Positions 1 through 8,850 of a stretch of DNA of 64,000 bases are shown here, piece by piece (the first letter of the stretch is position 1; each line of letters starts with the position of its first letter). The position numbers were made by a program, and so were the translations under genes. This stretch comes from Hanstruepera marina (GTDB taxonomy: Bacteria > Bacteroidota > Bacteroidia > Flavobacteriales > Flavobacteriaceae), in contig NZ_JAINVX010000001.1 in assembly GCF_019880635.1 (NCBI RefSeq), positions 1,552,123 to 1,616,122 on the forward strand, given 5' to 3'. Below the pieces are notes generated by a model that was not told where the DNA came from, searched no databases, and saw only the letters and a program-made list of their open reading frames with translations.

Positions 1-524
1 TAGGTGCGTTTTAAATGAAAGTCTATACCATCAACGGTTTTGGTTTCTTCGGGCACTAAATTATCAATCACGTAATCGGTATTCATAAAGTCAATCACCC
101 CAAAACCAAACGGATTCAAGTTATCGCGTATAGCTTCAATGGTTTTTAGGTTGTCGGCTTCCTCTTCAAAATACCCAAAGCTGGTGAACAAATTAAATAC
201 GGCATCAAAGCGTTTGCCAAACGGTTGGCACATATCATGAACCTGAAAGCGTAACGTGTCATTCTCATACTGCTTGGCATGGGCAATACTGTTTTCCGAC
301 AAATCGGCTCCCGTAACCGTGTAACCCAAAGAATTTAAATACACAGAATGCCGCCCTTTGCCACAAGCCAGATCCAGAATGGTTCCCCCTTCAGGAATGT
401 TGAGGTACTGCGTCAGGTTGTCCATAAATAACTGGGCTTCGCCATAGTCCCTGTCCTTGTACAAAATATGATAAAATGGGGTGTCAAACCACGATGCAAA
501 CCAAGCTGTTGTGTCTTTTGTCAT
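1..524 (-). CDS. class I SAM-dependent methyltransferase, partial
   Basis: The reading frame starts at the ATG at 524-522 (MTKDTTAWFASWFDTP) and stays open to the window edge, so the C-terminus is missing. The SAM-binding motif I is visible as ILDLACGKGRHS (about residues 50-61), followed by an acidic strand end (GADLSENS) and a motif IV-like FDAVFNLFTSFGYF. This is the usual small-molecule or protein methyltransferase fold (Methyltransf_25/11 type); the substrate cannot be read from the sequence. It is divergent from the RNA methyltransferase at 619 and shares its roughly 95-bp intergenic region. Fold assignment is sure; the role is unknown. Confidence 0.85.
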   Translation of the reverse strand, partial: MTKDTTAWFASWFDTPFYHILYKDRDYGEAQLFMDNLTQYLNIPEGGTILDLACGKGRHSVYLNSLGYTVTGADLSENSIAHAKQYENDTLRFQVHDMCQPFGKRFDAVFNLFTSFGYFEEEADNLKTIEAIRDNLNPFGFGVIDFMNTDYVIDNLVPEETKTVDGIDFHLKRT

Positions 525-590
525 AATTAGTTCCATGAAAACGGCAATCTTTTTAAGTTACGATTCCCCATTCATACCACAAAAATACTG

Positions 591-598
591 TATTTTTG
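591..598 (+). promoter_or_regulatory. -7 promoter element of the RNA methyltransferase gene
   Basis: TATTTTTG fits the Bacteroidota -7 consensus TAnnTTTG and is followed by the common CA. It lies about 20 bp before the ATG at 619, which supports that start over the in-frame ATG at 481. The 481 start would overlap the divergent gene and lie upstream of the promoter. Confidence 0.65.
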
Positions 599-618
599 CA
601 ATCTATTTAATAGGAGTG

Positions 619-1776
619 ATGGAGAATAATTTTAAAATGGTTGCCAAAACCTTATATGGTTTTGAGGAATTACTGGAAAAGGAATTACGGCAAATGGGTG
701 CTATGGATATCCAAAAGGGTGTGCGTAACGTCAGTTTTGTAGGCGATAAGGGCTTTATGTATAAAGCCAATCTCGGTTTGCGAACCGCCATTAAAATCCT
801 CAAGCCCATTGAATCCTTTTGGGTAAAAAGCGAGGAAGACCTCTATAAAAAAGTCTATAACATGGACTGGACACCATACCTCAAACCCACAGGCTCTTTG
901 GCTATTGATGCCACCGTACATTCCAAACTGTTTACCCACTCCAAATACATTGCCCTAAAAACCAAGGATGCCATTGTCGATAAGTTTCGCGATACCACCA
1001 AGGAACGTCCTAATATCGACCTGCGTTTCCCCGATTTAAAAATCAATGTGCATATAGACCGCCAACAGTGTACCGTTTCCCTGGATACCTCTGGCGAGTC
1101 CCTGCACAAGCGTGGCTATAAAACCGCCACCAATATCGCACCCATTAACGAAGTCCTGGCAGCCGGTATGGTCATGCTTTCCGGTTGGGATGGCCAGTGC
1201 GATTTCATGGACCCCATGTGTGGTAGTGGCACCATATTGGCCGAAGCCGCTATGATAGCCTGTAACATTCCACCCAACCTCATGCGTAAGGAGTTTGCCT
1301 TTGAACGCTGGCAGGATTGGGATGTCGATTTGTTTGAAACCATTGAAGAATCCCTGTTAAAGAAAACACGCGATTTCCATCATAAAATGATTGGCTACGA
1401 TAAATCACCGTCTGCGGTGGCCAAAGCTAAAGCCAATATCAAGAATGCCCATTTAGACGAGTTTATCACCATCCAGCACGAAGACTTCTTTAAAACCCAA
1501 AAAGCAGGCGAGGGGAAGCTCCACATGCTGTTTAACCCACCTTATGGGGAGCGCTTGAATATTGATATGGAACAATTTTATGCCAACATTGGCGATACCC
1601 TTAAACAAGGCTACCCAGGTACCGATGCCTGGTTTATTACCTCCAATCTGGATGCCCTAAAACATGTGGGTTTACGACCCTCCCGAAAAATCCATTTGTT
1701 TAATGCCAAACTGGAATCCCGCTTGGTTAAATACGTCATGTACGAAGGCAGTAAAAAGGCGAAGTTTAAGGAGTAA
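619..1776 (+). CDS. THUMP-domain class I SAM-dependent RNA methyltransferase (RlmL N-terminal-like)
   Basis: 385 residues. The N-terminal part (about 1-160) resembles a ferredoxin-like plus THUMP RNA-binding module (VAKTLYGFEELLEKEL at the start). The C-terminal part is a UPF0020-type Rossmann methyltransferase with the SAM motif MCGSGTILAEAA near residue 200 and the catalytic NPPYGERL near residue 306, the NPPY signature of N2-guanine or N6-adenine methylation. It resembles the N-terminal half of E. coli RlmL (m2G2445 of 23S rRNA) without the RlmK half, as is usual in Bacteroidota. An in-frame ATG at 481 exists, but the promoter at 591 and overlap with the divergent gene make 619 the better start. 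The exact RNA target is inferred. Confidence 0.88.
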   Translation: MENNFKMVAKTLYGFEELLEKELRQMGAMDIQKGVRNVSFVGDKGFMYKANLGLRTAIKILKPIESFWVKSEEDLYKKVYNMDWTPYLKPTGSLAIDATVHSKLFTHSKYIALKTKDAIVDKFRDTTKERPNIDLRFPDLKINVHIDRQQCTVSLDTSGESLHKRGYKTATNIAPINEVLAAGMVMLSGWDGQCDFMDPMCGSGTILAEAAMIACNIPPNLMRKEFAFERWQDWDVDLFETIEESLLKKTRDFHHKMIGYDKSPSAVAKAKANIKNAHLDEFITIQHEDFFKTQKAGEGKLHMLFNPPYGERLNIDMEQFYANIGDTLKQGYPGTDAWFITSNLDALKHVGLRPSRKIHLFNAKLESRLVKYVMYEGSKKAKFKE

Positions 1777-1815
1777 TATTTTGTAGATTTTTAAATACTA
1801 AAAAAAGCTACTTAA

Positions 1816-4449
1816 TTACATTTTATTTATTAATCCTAAATCAGGATTTTTCTTCTGAAAAAGATGTTTTGCTCTACATTTCTTTGCTAATAAAGTCAAA
1901 ATTCTTTTGTCACCTAATTCAGTTGCAATAAAATCAATATTATAATTTAAAGTGATTAACACATCAGATAAGAAGAAAGAATTTTTGTCAAGATTAATTA
2001 TGTAATTATCAATTACCTTGTTCCAATTCTTAGGCCTTTCAGCAATAATAAGTAACATTAATTCGTGCTTTATTAAACTATTTGATTCGTTTTCGGCTTT
2101 TTTAATAAGTAATGGACCCATTTTTACCGAAAATAAATCATCTTTAAAAATTCTTACAACGTTTGTTGGGACAGCTAATAATACTGCTTTTCGTTTTTCT
2201 TCTGGATCATCTATCATAAAATTATCATCGGCTAACTCAAATTTTGCCCCTTCGAAAGTAGCGTTTCCCCTATCAGCGAGTATAGGTGATAGAGCTATTA
2301 AAAGCTTATTGATTTCAAGCCAGGCATTTGTAATACTATTCAAGAGATCAGATTTAATTTTTGGGTCGACAAAATCACTGTTTCTGAGTGCACGAGAGGA
2401 AGCCGAAACTTGTTGCATCAGAACTAAAAATGAATAATCCCTTAATACAGAATTAATCACTTGATTGTATGGTTTAATTTGATTGTAATATTTGTCACTA
2501 TGTTTGTCTTTTACTTCATCTGGCAAACCCGATAAAACAACATCTTGACTTATTTTTTCTTCTTCTCTTTTTAGGCTTTCAACTTCTGGCGTCCAAGAAA
2601 ATGATTTGTATGGATTAATTGTATCAGGAATATTAACTTTTGATTTTACAGTTTGTAAAGTTTCTGTTAAATCATCATTTAATGTTAATAAAGCATCATC
2701 CCGATTTCTATCAATGCCAGTATAAAATTCGATTATTTCAGGATAATCGACGTATTTTTTTTGTGAATATACTATGTCTAAAAACTCTTTGTTTAATTTC
2801 ATTCTTTGGGCAATAAAATAAAAGACCCAATATGAGTTTCTAAAGTATATTTTTTCAGTAAATTTATTTTTGTTTAGGATAGAATTGTCAATTAACAGGT
2901 TTAAAAGATATGACAAATCAAGTTCAATGAAATTTTGATCACAAAATTCTTTAAGGACAGATTTAAATGTTGATTCTGTAAATTCAAAGTCATTCTTTAA
3001 AACTAAACACTGGCAAAAGTATCCAAGCACATAATTACAATCCTTTATATCAGGTTTTTTATCATGATATGTTGGTATTTCATAGTCTTCAAAAATTGAT
3101 GATAATATAGTCTCAAGAAGTTTTGTTCTATTAATTGGTGAATATTCTGAACCTATCCTTGAAGAGGCCCGTAAAACACTCAAACAATTTTTTACTGTAC
3201 GATGAAGATTTAAAACTTCTAAATCTTTTGTGACTTTATCTAAAATAGTATCATTATCTTCTTGGATAGATTTATTTTTCGCATAGGAATTTACAACTGA
3301 CCTTAATTCATTTTTAGGAAGGGGTAACAAATAATAATTTGTAAAAGATCTTTTAATTTCAACTTTATCATCTTCATCCGATTTCAGAAAAAAGTTGTTA
3401 TCGAGTGTATTTAATATTATAATAGGTATATCTGTAAATTCAGTACAGACATTTTTGATTAAAGGCATAATACCTAATTCCTCAAAGCAAACAGAATCAA
3501 GAATGATACAGTTAATTTCGGTTATGTTCTTTTTAAAATACTCTTGTGATTCTTTAGTTAAATCTTTTATTACCTTATGTTTTTTTGTGTTTTTAGTATC
3601 TAAATACAAGAATGTCTTTCCTTTATTCCATGCTTCCAATTTTAAATAATGAGCTAAAGAAGTAAGACCAAATTCAGTTGGTGCCTTTATTATTATATCT
3701 TGAGGGTCATTAATTATTGAGCTAACCTCTATTTTATTTTCTAAATTTTTATTAGGGTTATTTGGAACTGCTCTTTTTGAACTTATTATTGGTTCAATCC
3801 AAACTGGGCTTTTTTCATTGTATGTTTTGAGTGAAATTTCTAAATCCTTTTTTAACTTATCAAGAATTAAATCCACTTCTTGAACCTTTTCGACTGGATT
3901 TGATAAAGGGGAATTTTCTTTGATGAATAATTCCAATTTTTGTTTTAGTAACCTTTTGAAATCCTCTTCATTTTCAAAATCAACATACAAGCCATTGTCT
4001 TGAATTCGGTTCTTAAAATCTTTTACTTTTTTTCTTTGTTTAACAATTTCTTCAATTTCTGGGTTATCTATGTCAACTTCGTCCTTTCCAAAAAAGAAAA
4101 TAATTTTAGGCTCAATATTTTGGGAATTTTTCTTTCTTTCTAATGCATCATTGAACTCGTGCTCTGTTCCACTACCTGCTTTTTTAGTTGGATGTCCAAA
4201 TCTGTTTTTCATTAATCCAATAAAAATATCATAGTTTGATTTTTCAATATGCTCATCTATAATTTCTTGACCGTTCGCACCCATATCAGGCAATACATCA
4301 TTTTCCCACATAAATGGTTTGAAGTTTAAACCTAAATGTTGTGCTAGCCCATTATTAATTTCCTGAATAATTTCCTCGCAAATTTCTCTTTCTAATTTAC
4401 AATCACCAGGCGAAGAAATAAAGCACTTAAATATTTTCAATAATTCCAT
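1816..4449 (-). CDS. DUF4062 / STAND-like NTPase protein, possible antiphage or NLR-like sensor
   Basis: 877 residues. Residues 1-105 match the DUF4062 pattern (FKCFISSPGDCKLEREI at 7-23, then DIFIGLMKNRFG), followed by its usual extension (FFFGKDEV at 118-125, YVDFENEEDF at 155-164). DUF4062 occurs at the N-terminus of NACHT/STAND proteins, including animal TEP1/NWD-type proteins. Residues about 240-440 look like a STAND P-loop module, but the Walker A position reads APTEFGLTS (256-264): first Gly is Ala and the catalytic Lys is Leu. A Walker B-like strand NCIILDSV lies at 313-320. The rest (about 440-877) is helical and unrecognised, a plausible sensor. There is no signal peptide, so it is probably cytoplasmic. 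It stands alone, convergent with the RNA methyltransferase, and is visibly AT-richer than that neighbour. A defence role is inference from architecture only. Confidence 0.7.
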   Translation of the reverse strand: MELLKIFKCFISSPGDCKLEREICEEIIQEINNGLAQHLGLNFKPFMWENDVLPDMGANGQEIIDEHIEKSNYDIFIGLMKNRFGHPTKKAGSGTEHEFNDALERKKNSQNIEPKIIFFFGKDEVDIDNPEIEEIVKQRKKVKDFKNRIQDNGLYVDFENEEDFKRLLKQKLELFIKENSPLSNPVEKVQEVDLILDKLKKDLEISLKTYNEKSPVWIEPIISSKRAVPNNPNKNLENKIEVSSIINDPQDIIIKAPTEFGLTSLAHYLKLEAWNKGKTFLYLDTKNTKKHKVIKDLTKESQEYFKKNITEINCIILDSVCFEELGIMPLIKNVCTEFTDIPIIILNTLDNNFFLKSDEDDKVEIKRSFTNYYLLPLPKNELRSVVNSYAKNKSIQEDNDTILDKVTKDLEVLNLHRTVKNCLSVLRASSRIGSEYSPINRTKLLETILSSIFEDYEIPTYHDKKPDIKDCNYVLGYFCQCLVLKNDFEFTESTFKSVLKEFCDQNFIELDLSYLLNLLIDNSILNKNKFTEKIYFRNSYWVFYFIAQRMKLNKEFLDIVYSQKKYVDYPEIIEFYTGIDRNRDDALLTLNDDLTETLQTVKSKVNIPDTINPYKSFSWTPEVESLKREEEKISQDVVLSGLPDEVKDKHSDKYYNQIKPYNQVINSVLRDYSFLVLMQQVSASSRALRNSDFVDPKIKSDLLNSITNAWLEINKLLIALSPILADRGNATFEGAKFELADDNFMIDDPEEKRKAVLLAVPTNVVRIFKDDLFSVKMGPLLIKKAENESNSLIKHELMLLIIAERPKNWNKVIDNYIINLDKNSFFLSDVLITLNYNIDFIATELGDKRILTLLAKKCRAKHLFQKKNPDLGLINKM

Positions 4450-4589
4450 AAACGTATTTTAATTTGTTTTTTTGATGTTAAAAAAGGGGAAATTGTTCAA
4501 TTTTATTTAATTAATCAAACATTGTTATAATAACATTAAGACAAGTGAGCAAGATAACTTTTTAAAACTATAAATAAAATACGTACATA

Positions 4590-4668
4590 TACGTAGTTTT
4601 TGTCTCATAGTTGGGTAAGGTCTGCGCCAGGTATTATTAAGGTTTCCTTAAGGTCAACCCGTGAATTC
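4590..4668. repeat. dispersed intergenic repeat, module Z, copy A
   Basis: This tract starts with TACGTAGTTTTT and continues through CATAGTTGGGTAAGGTCT, a CAGGT, the palindrome CCTTAAGG and AAGGTCAACCCGTG. The same series of words occurs at 6865-6960 and 8961-9020, so it belongs to a three-copy dispersed family. It fills most of the gap between the DUF4062 gene and the next gene; no coding potential is seen in it. Confidence 0.75.
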
Positions 4669-4725
4669 CTATAAAATTAAAACAGATAAATCAGTAGTAT
4701 CGGTATGTTAAACGCTATCATTAGA

Positions 4726-5937
4726 TTATAAATCTACGGTAATATTAAAATATAGATCTTTATATCCCATAAAATTCTCATAGGCTATTCCGAAATAAAT
4801 TCTATAAAGAGGGAATTCATAATTAAAATTAATTGACTTGCTTATGTCAGCCGTGTAATTAATTTGACTGCCAATTATTGAAGTTGAAACGGCCGTACTT
4901 ATTTTGGCTTTAGAAAACCTTTTGGATGCAAAAAAATGGCCTCCAATTTTATCGTAATTTCTGCCTATGTAGTCTAATCCAATGCCGAGACCTATATTTT
5001 TTTTTAGATTCAAACCATACTTAATTTGATGGTTTTCAAATTTCTTTTTTGTGTTATTTATATTTACAAGTCTATTCTGATAGTTATAGGCTATATAATC
5101 TGAAAGTTCTGAATTTATGTGAAAGATATTCCATTTGGCTATTTGAAAATTCAAATGATGAAATCCGTCATTGTTAAAATTGTATTGTATTGATGCGCTT
5201 CCGTTTATTTTCGTGTTTCCGATATATGTTGCAGAATAAGAAGAGAAAAAGCCTAAGGGTAATTTTGTAGCACCACTATACCCCAATTCTAAAGCATTAG
5301 ATATATAGCACATATTTAATAGTCCTCCGGAGTTATAACAGCCTTTCTTTGGTAATGTATTTTCAAAAGATGTATAAACCTCTCTTAACTTTAAGGTATC
5401 AGATAGTTGTTTGATTAAATCTACAACAATTAATGCTTCTGGAATTGATTTTTGGGTAGAAGGCGTCCAATAGTTTTTTATCCAATAGTTTAGTTTATCA
5501 GAGTGTTCTATGATGTAAGTGGTTCCATCTAGACCGTGTCTCCAATTTTCTATATCATCATCAGATGGGAGAACTAAAATTTTAGAGTTTTGAACTATGT
5601 CATAAATATCTGCAGATTGTATTGGTGTTAGAGATATTTTATTTATTAATGTATCAGTTGGACTGCCATGGGCATTTTTAGTGTGAAAAGTATAATTGGT
5701 AATTGAGCCATTGATTTCGGAACTGTTTTTTGAAATTTCAATTACTTGGCCATGATTCCAAAATCTAAAATTAAAGTCGTCAGCAGATTTTTCAAAATCC
5801 TTTAAGTCTAATGTTTTTTGAAATCCATTAATTCTGTTATAAGCATAAGTGGTGTCTCCTTGTATTTCTTTCGATTGCGAAAACAAAGCCTGAAATAATA
5901 GTAAAGTCGGAACCATGATTATTTGTAGTTTTTTCAT
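4726..5937 (-). CDS. hypothetical exported beta-rich protein, probable outer-membrane barrel
   Basis: 403 residues from the second ATG (MKKLQIIMV); the first ATG is two codons upstream. A signal peptide is evident (hydrophobic run ending near LFSQSKE). The C-terminal 200 residues alternate short hydrophobic and polar strands and end in YFNITVDL, an aromatic/hydrophobic terminal strand as in outer-membrane barrels. The N-terminal half has no motif that I recognise. It lies 64 bp downstream of the SIMPL gene in the same orientation, and a copy of the intergenic repeat lies beyond its 3' end. Function unknown. Confidence 0.6.
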   Translation of the reverse strand: MKKLQIIMVPTLLLFQALFSQSKEIQGDTTYAYNRINGFQKTLDLKDFEKSADDFNFRFWNHGQVIEISKNSSEINGSITNYTFHTKNAHGSPTDTLINKISLTPIQSADIYDIVQNSKILVLPSDDDIENWRHGLDGTTYIIEHSDKLNYWIKNYWTPSTQKSIPEALIVVDLIKQLSDTLKLREVYTSFENTLPKKGCYNSGGLLNMCYISNALELGYSGATKLPLGFFSSYSATYIGNTKINGSASIQYNFNNDGFHHLNFQIAKWNIFHINSELSDYIAYNYQNRLVNINNTKKKFENHQIKYGLNLKKNIGLGIGLDYIGRNYDKIGGHFFASKRFSKAKISTAVSTSIIGSQINYTADISKSINFNYEFPLYRIYFGIAYENFMGYKDLYFNITVDL

Positions 5938-6007
5938 ATGCATTTAATGAAGGATTTCATGATTATAAGAGTAAAAAAGTAACCATAGAAAGTATTTAAC
6001 AACTTTT

Positions 6008-6718
6008 TTACTCGATTATAAACTTCACATTCACTTTTGTTGAAAATGTCATTTTATCAAAATCAATAATCATGTTTCCATTTGCACGATTACCATAAAT
6101 ACCTGAAGCACTTCTTATATGAAATCCAGCTATTTCACCTTTCCATGGGTTTTCACTTGATTCAGTTTCAATATCAGAAATATAAATTGCTTTCCCAATT
6201 TTTTGATTTAGTGGCGCAACCATATTTTCCGCATTTAGCTTCGCCTTTGCGATGGCTTTCGCTCGTAAGTCAAGCAATAATAGTTTAGATTTTGAGTATT
6301 CTGTTTTAGAAATTGATACGTTGGAAATCTCTACGCGCTCTAAATCTGCCATTACGTGTCCAACGGTTTCAGCATCTTTTAAAACCAGAGCATACATTTT
6401 CGTTTTTAATACTTTTTGACCAGAAAGAAAATATTTTTTGAATTCGCTACTATAATCTAATACAGATAATGAGTTTTCCATATTAATATTTAATGACTTT
6501 AGAACCCTAAACATCGCAGCCTCTAATTCTTCTGTTGATTTTCTGTTACGGTTATCTTCTTCATTTAAGATTATCATTAAATGAATTTTATCTGGCGTAA
6601 CTAAAGTGTCAACTTCTACAATGGTTTCTAGAAAAGGTTGGTCGATAAAATTTTTGGTTTGCGATTGACTTTGTAAAGTCAAAAACACGATGATGAGTAA
6701 AAGTCCTAATTTTTTCAT
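6008..6718 (-). CDS. SIMPL (DUF541) domain periplasmic protein
   Basis: 236 residues with a signal peptide (MKKLGLLLIIVFLTLQSQSQ). The body matches the SIMPL/DUF541 pattern: a beta strand with PDKIHLMIILNEEDNRNRKS, a helix with paired residues, and the late helix AIAKAKLNAENMVAPLNQKI followed by strands. Related proteins (E. coli YggE, BP26) are periplasmic oligomers linked to oxidative stress; the molecular function is not settled. The gene lies upstream of the beta-rich protein at 4726 in the same direction, possibly one transcript. Family assignment is good; physiological role is inferred. Confidence 0.75.
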   Translation of the reverse strand: MKKLGLLLIIVFLTLQSQSQTKNFIDQPFLETIVEVDTLVTPDKIHLMIILNEEDNRNRKSTEELEAAMFRVLKSLNINMENSLSVLDYSSEFKKYFLSGQKVLKTKMYALVLKDAETVGHVMADLERVEISNVSISKTEYSKSKLLLLDLRAKAIAKAKLNAENMVAPLNQKIGKAIYISDIETESSENPWKGEIAGFHIRSASGIYGNRANGNMIIDFDKMTFSTKVNVKFIIE

Positions 6719-6864
6719 TTGTTTAATTAATTTAATTCAATATTCGTTTTCTTTCGCCGAAACTATAATACCATCTGGGTTACTAAAAGTTAGAATGAGT
6801 GAATGGACCTTTCCATTTAGGGAGTTCGTAATTAGGTCTTTTTTTCTAAATGCTCTATAGGTAT

Positions 6865-6960
6865 TTATGTAGTTTTTTTACCTCATAGTTCGGTAAGGTC
6901 TACGTCAGGTCTTATTAAGGTCTCCTTAAGGTCTCCTTCAGGTCAACCCGTTGCATTCCT
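6865..6960. repeat. dispersed intergenic repeat, module Z, copy B
   Basis: Same word order as copy A: TGTAGTTTTTTT, CATAGTTCGGTAAGGTCT, ACGTCAGGT, TTATTAAGGT, CCTTAAGG, then AGGTCAACCCGTTG. An extra GGTCTCCTT unit is present, so this copy is longer than A by internal duplication. Confidence 0.75.
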
Positions 6961-7056
6961 GCCTTTCGACAAACGCTCAAGATAAACTCCGGCAGGAAAT
7001 CGAAGATTCAGCGAAGCTAATCCATTTTAGATCCTGAAACAAGTTCAGGATGACAA
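6956..7056. repeat. hairpin-forming repeat modules X and Y, copy B
   Basis: Module X is bounded by a perfect 8-bp inverted repeat, TTCCTGCC (6956-6963) and GGCAGGAA (6991-6998). Module Y follows (AATCGAAGATTCAGCGAAGC) and ends in a hairpin ATCCTGAA (7031-7038) / TTCAGGAT (7044-7051). Both modules recur at 9031-9197 in a different order. This resembles REP-type intergenic elements. Confidence 0.75.
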
Positions 7057-7096
7057 GATAATATAATATAAACCTAATTCCTGCAAAGCAAATCCA

Positions 7097-8218
7097 CTAT
7101 TTAACAAGCTGATAAATCCCATTTACAAACTCATAATGCTTATACGGCAAATTACTTTGATTCACAGAAACCACCATCGTAATACCCGTTTCCGGATTAT
7201 AAAATACATCACTGCCCCAAAATCCTGAATGCCCATAAAAACGAACACCATCAAAATTGTAAAGAAACATACCAAAACCATAGCGATCTCTGGAATCCGT
7301 AATCATAGCCTGAAATAAGCTATCCGTTTTAATCAATTGCTTATCAAAAAGCGCTTTCATAAACAGGTTGAGGTCGTAGGTGGTAGACACCAGCCCACCA
7401 CCAGCCCAATCAAAGGAGGTATTAATGTCGGCATTAACTTCTATATCACCCAGATACAAACTTGGGAAAGCCAACGTATTGGTAGCGGCTTCATGATACT
7501 CCAAATACGTATGGCTCATACCCACAGGCACTAAAATGTAGGTTCTAAAGGCTTCAGCCAGTGGCATAGCGCGATATTTCTCAATGATAAGCCCGAGTAG
7601 AAAGTAATTCATGTCAGAGTAGTAGAAACCGTCTCCAGGCTTAAAATGCGCACGATTATGCAAATCAAACTGATAATAGGTGTCAAATAGGTCTTGAACC
7701 GTCCACAGTTTTTGAGGGTTTTCAAAGAAGAGTCCCATAAACTCATCTTGGGTATCAGTAAAAATATCGGCTAATCCCGACGTGTGATTGAGCAATTGAC
7801 GCACGGTAATATCATGACCGTAACTTTGGCCATCAAGTAGTAGCAGTTTATCAAACCCCACAAATGTTTTGTCACCAATCAACTTGACAACAGGGTCATC
7901 CAATCGGAGTTTGCCATCTTCAACCAATTGTAGAATAAGCGTAGCCGTAAACAGTTTCGTGATGCTAGCAATTTTAAAGGGACTATTGGGACTTACAGCC
8001 GTATCATCTGAAACCGACAGTTGTCCAAAGCCTTTATGGTAAACAAAATCCTGCTTCTCATTTTCCAGATAGACCAGAATATTGGCAACAGGCTGATCGG
8101 GATTTTCCGATAAATGGGTCTTAAAATACGTGTCCAGCTTTTGGCTTAAGTTTTGGGCAGGCACCATAGCAACGATGGCAAGGGTAAAAAGGACTAATAA
8201 TAGTGTTGTTTTTTTCAT
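7097..8218 (-). CDS. serine hydrolase, beta-lactamase class C / PBP4-like family
   Basis: 373 residues from MKKTTLLLV; the upstream in-frame ATG at 8239 would put seven residues before the signal peptide. The nucleophile motif is SITK (Ser85, Lys88). The second motif reads YSD in YYSDMNYFLLG where most relatives have YSN. A late GHSGFWGS supplies the HxG-type third motif. Such proteins are exported (signal peptide ending near VPAQ) and act as peptidases or esterases on D-amino-acid or ester substrates; the substrate is not predictable. It lies downstream of a Crp/Fnr regulator in the same orientation, with a 14-bp palindrome between them, suggesting control by that regulator. The Asn-to-Asp change is odd but may be tolerated. 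Confidence 0.85.
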   Translation of the reverse strand: MKKTTLLLVLFTLAIVAMVPAQNLSQKLDTYFKTHLSENPDQPVANILVYLENEKQDFVYHKGFGQLSVSDDTAVSPNSPFKIASITKLFTATLILQLVEDGKLRLDDPVVKLIGDKTFVGFDKLLLLDGQSYGHDITVRQLLNHTSGLADIFTDTQDEFMGLFFENPQKLWTVQDLFDTYYQFDLHNRAHFKPGDGFYYSDMNYFLLGLIIEKYRAMPLAEAFRTYILVPVGMSHTYLEYHEAATNTLAFPSLYLGDIEVNADINTSFDWAGGGLVSTTYDLNLFMKALFDKQLIKTDSLFQAMITDSRDRYGFGMFLYNFDGVRFYGHSGFWGSDVFYNPETGITMVVSVNQSNLPYKHYEFVNGIYQLVK

Positions 8219-8266
8219 CAGATTATATATTTCTGGCAAAACTAAACAGACCGATTCTAATGTGAG

Positions 8267-8280
8267 TTGACCTAGGTCAA
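8267..8280. promoter_or_regulatory. 14-bp perfect palindrome, candidate Crp/Fnr-type operator
   Basis: TTGACCTAGGTCAA is a perfect palindrome with the geometry of an FNR-type site (TTGAT-N4-ATCAA). It overlaps the stop codon of the Crp/Fnr-family gene and lies about 50 bp before the serine hydrolase start. Binding by the neighbouring regulator is inference. Confidence 0.4.
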
Positions 8281-8850
8281 TTCGTGCTTTTTTCGTATTC
8301 GGCTTAAGCGTTCTTTTGATATCCCCAGAAAAGAGGCAATATCTTTTAGTGGTATTTTGTTCACCAGTTTGGGTTGCTTTAGCAACAGATTGATATAGTT
8401 CTCTTCGGCAGTATAGGCTTTGGATTCCATATGCCGTTTAATCAGCACATCAATATATTCTAACAGAATAGATTGCATGATTCGCTCTGAAAACTTCTGA
8501 TTCTCGATTTGCTTATAAAAGGCCTCACGCGAAATTTTCAGGCAAGTGGTATTGCAAATGGCATCAATGGTTTCTTTACTAGGTACAGATGCAATAAAAG
8601 AAATGGGTGACGCTTCCAAGTCACCTGGAAAGGTAAAACCAAGCACCACTTCCTTATCATTCACAAGTCGCCACGTTCTTAAAATACCATCTTCCACCAA
8701 GAGTATAAAATCGGCTTTACCACCTTCTGTAAAGACCACCTCATCCTTCTTGTAAGAGACCTGGGTGCCAATAGCACGTAAAGCATTCAGAAACTGCTGA
8801 TAGTTATCGGAGTCTCTAATGGTATTGGCCGTATTGTGGTTGAGATTCAT
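8272..8850 (-). CDS. Crp/Fnr family transcriptional regulator
   Basis: 192 residues. An N-terminal cyclic-nucleotide-binding-type beta roll spans about residues 25-120 (VVFTEGGKADFILLVEDGIL), followed by a long helix and a C-terminal helix-turn-helix (KIPLKDIASFLGISKERLSR, about 165-184). No cysteine cluster for an FeS cofactor is seen, and the cAMP-contact residues of true CRP are not clear, so the ligand is unknown. This type is frequent in Bacteroidota, often beside the gene it controls; here that would be the serine hydrolase 53 bp downstream. Confidence 0.88.
   Translation of the reverse strand: MNLNHNTANTIRDSDNYQQFLNALRAIGTQVSYKKDEVVFTEGGKADFILLVEDGILRTWRLVNDKEVVLGFTFPGDLEASPISFIASVPSKETIDAICNTTCLKISREAFYKQIENQKFSERIMQSILLEYIDVLIKRHMESKAYTAEENYINLLLKQPKLVNKIPLKDIASFLGISKERLSRIRKKHELT

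Larger units (their letters stand above)
6719..7096. other. gene-free 378-bp spacer holding repeats
   Basis: No credible reading frame. The left part should hold the promoter of the SIMPL gene, though I find no clear TAnnTTTG. The right two thirds are occupied by repeat module Z (6865-6960) and modules X and Y (6956-7056). Confidence 0.6.

Noticed and set aside
481..618. Upstream extension of the RNA methyltransferase frame
   Set aside because: It overlaps the divergent gene, lies upstream of the -7 element at 591 and has no family-like sequence.
1816..6718. DUF4062 gene, beta-rich gene and SIMPL gene as one defence operon
   Set aside because: A 276-bp gap with a repeat separates the DUF4062 gene from the other two, which look like ordinary envelope genes.
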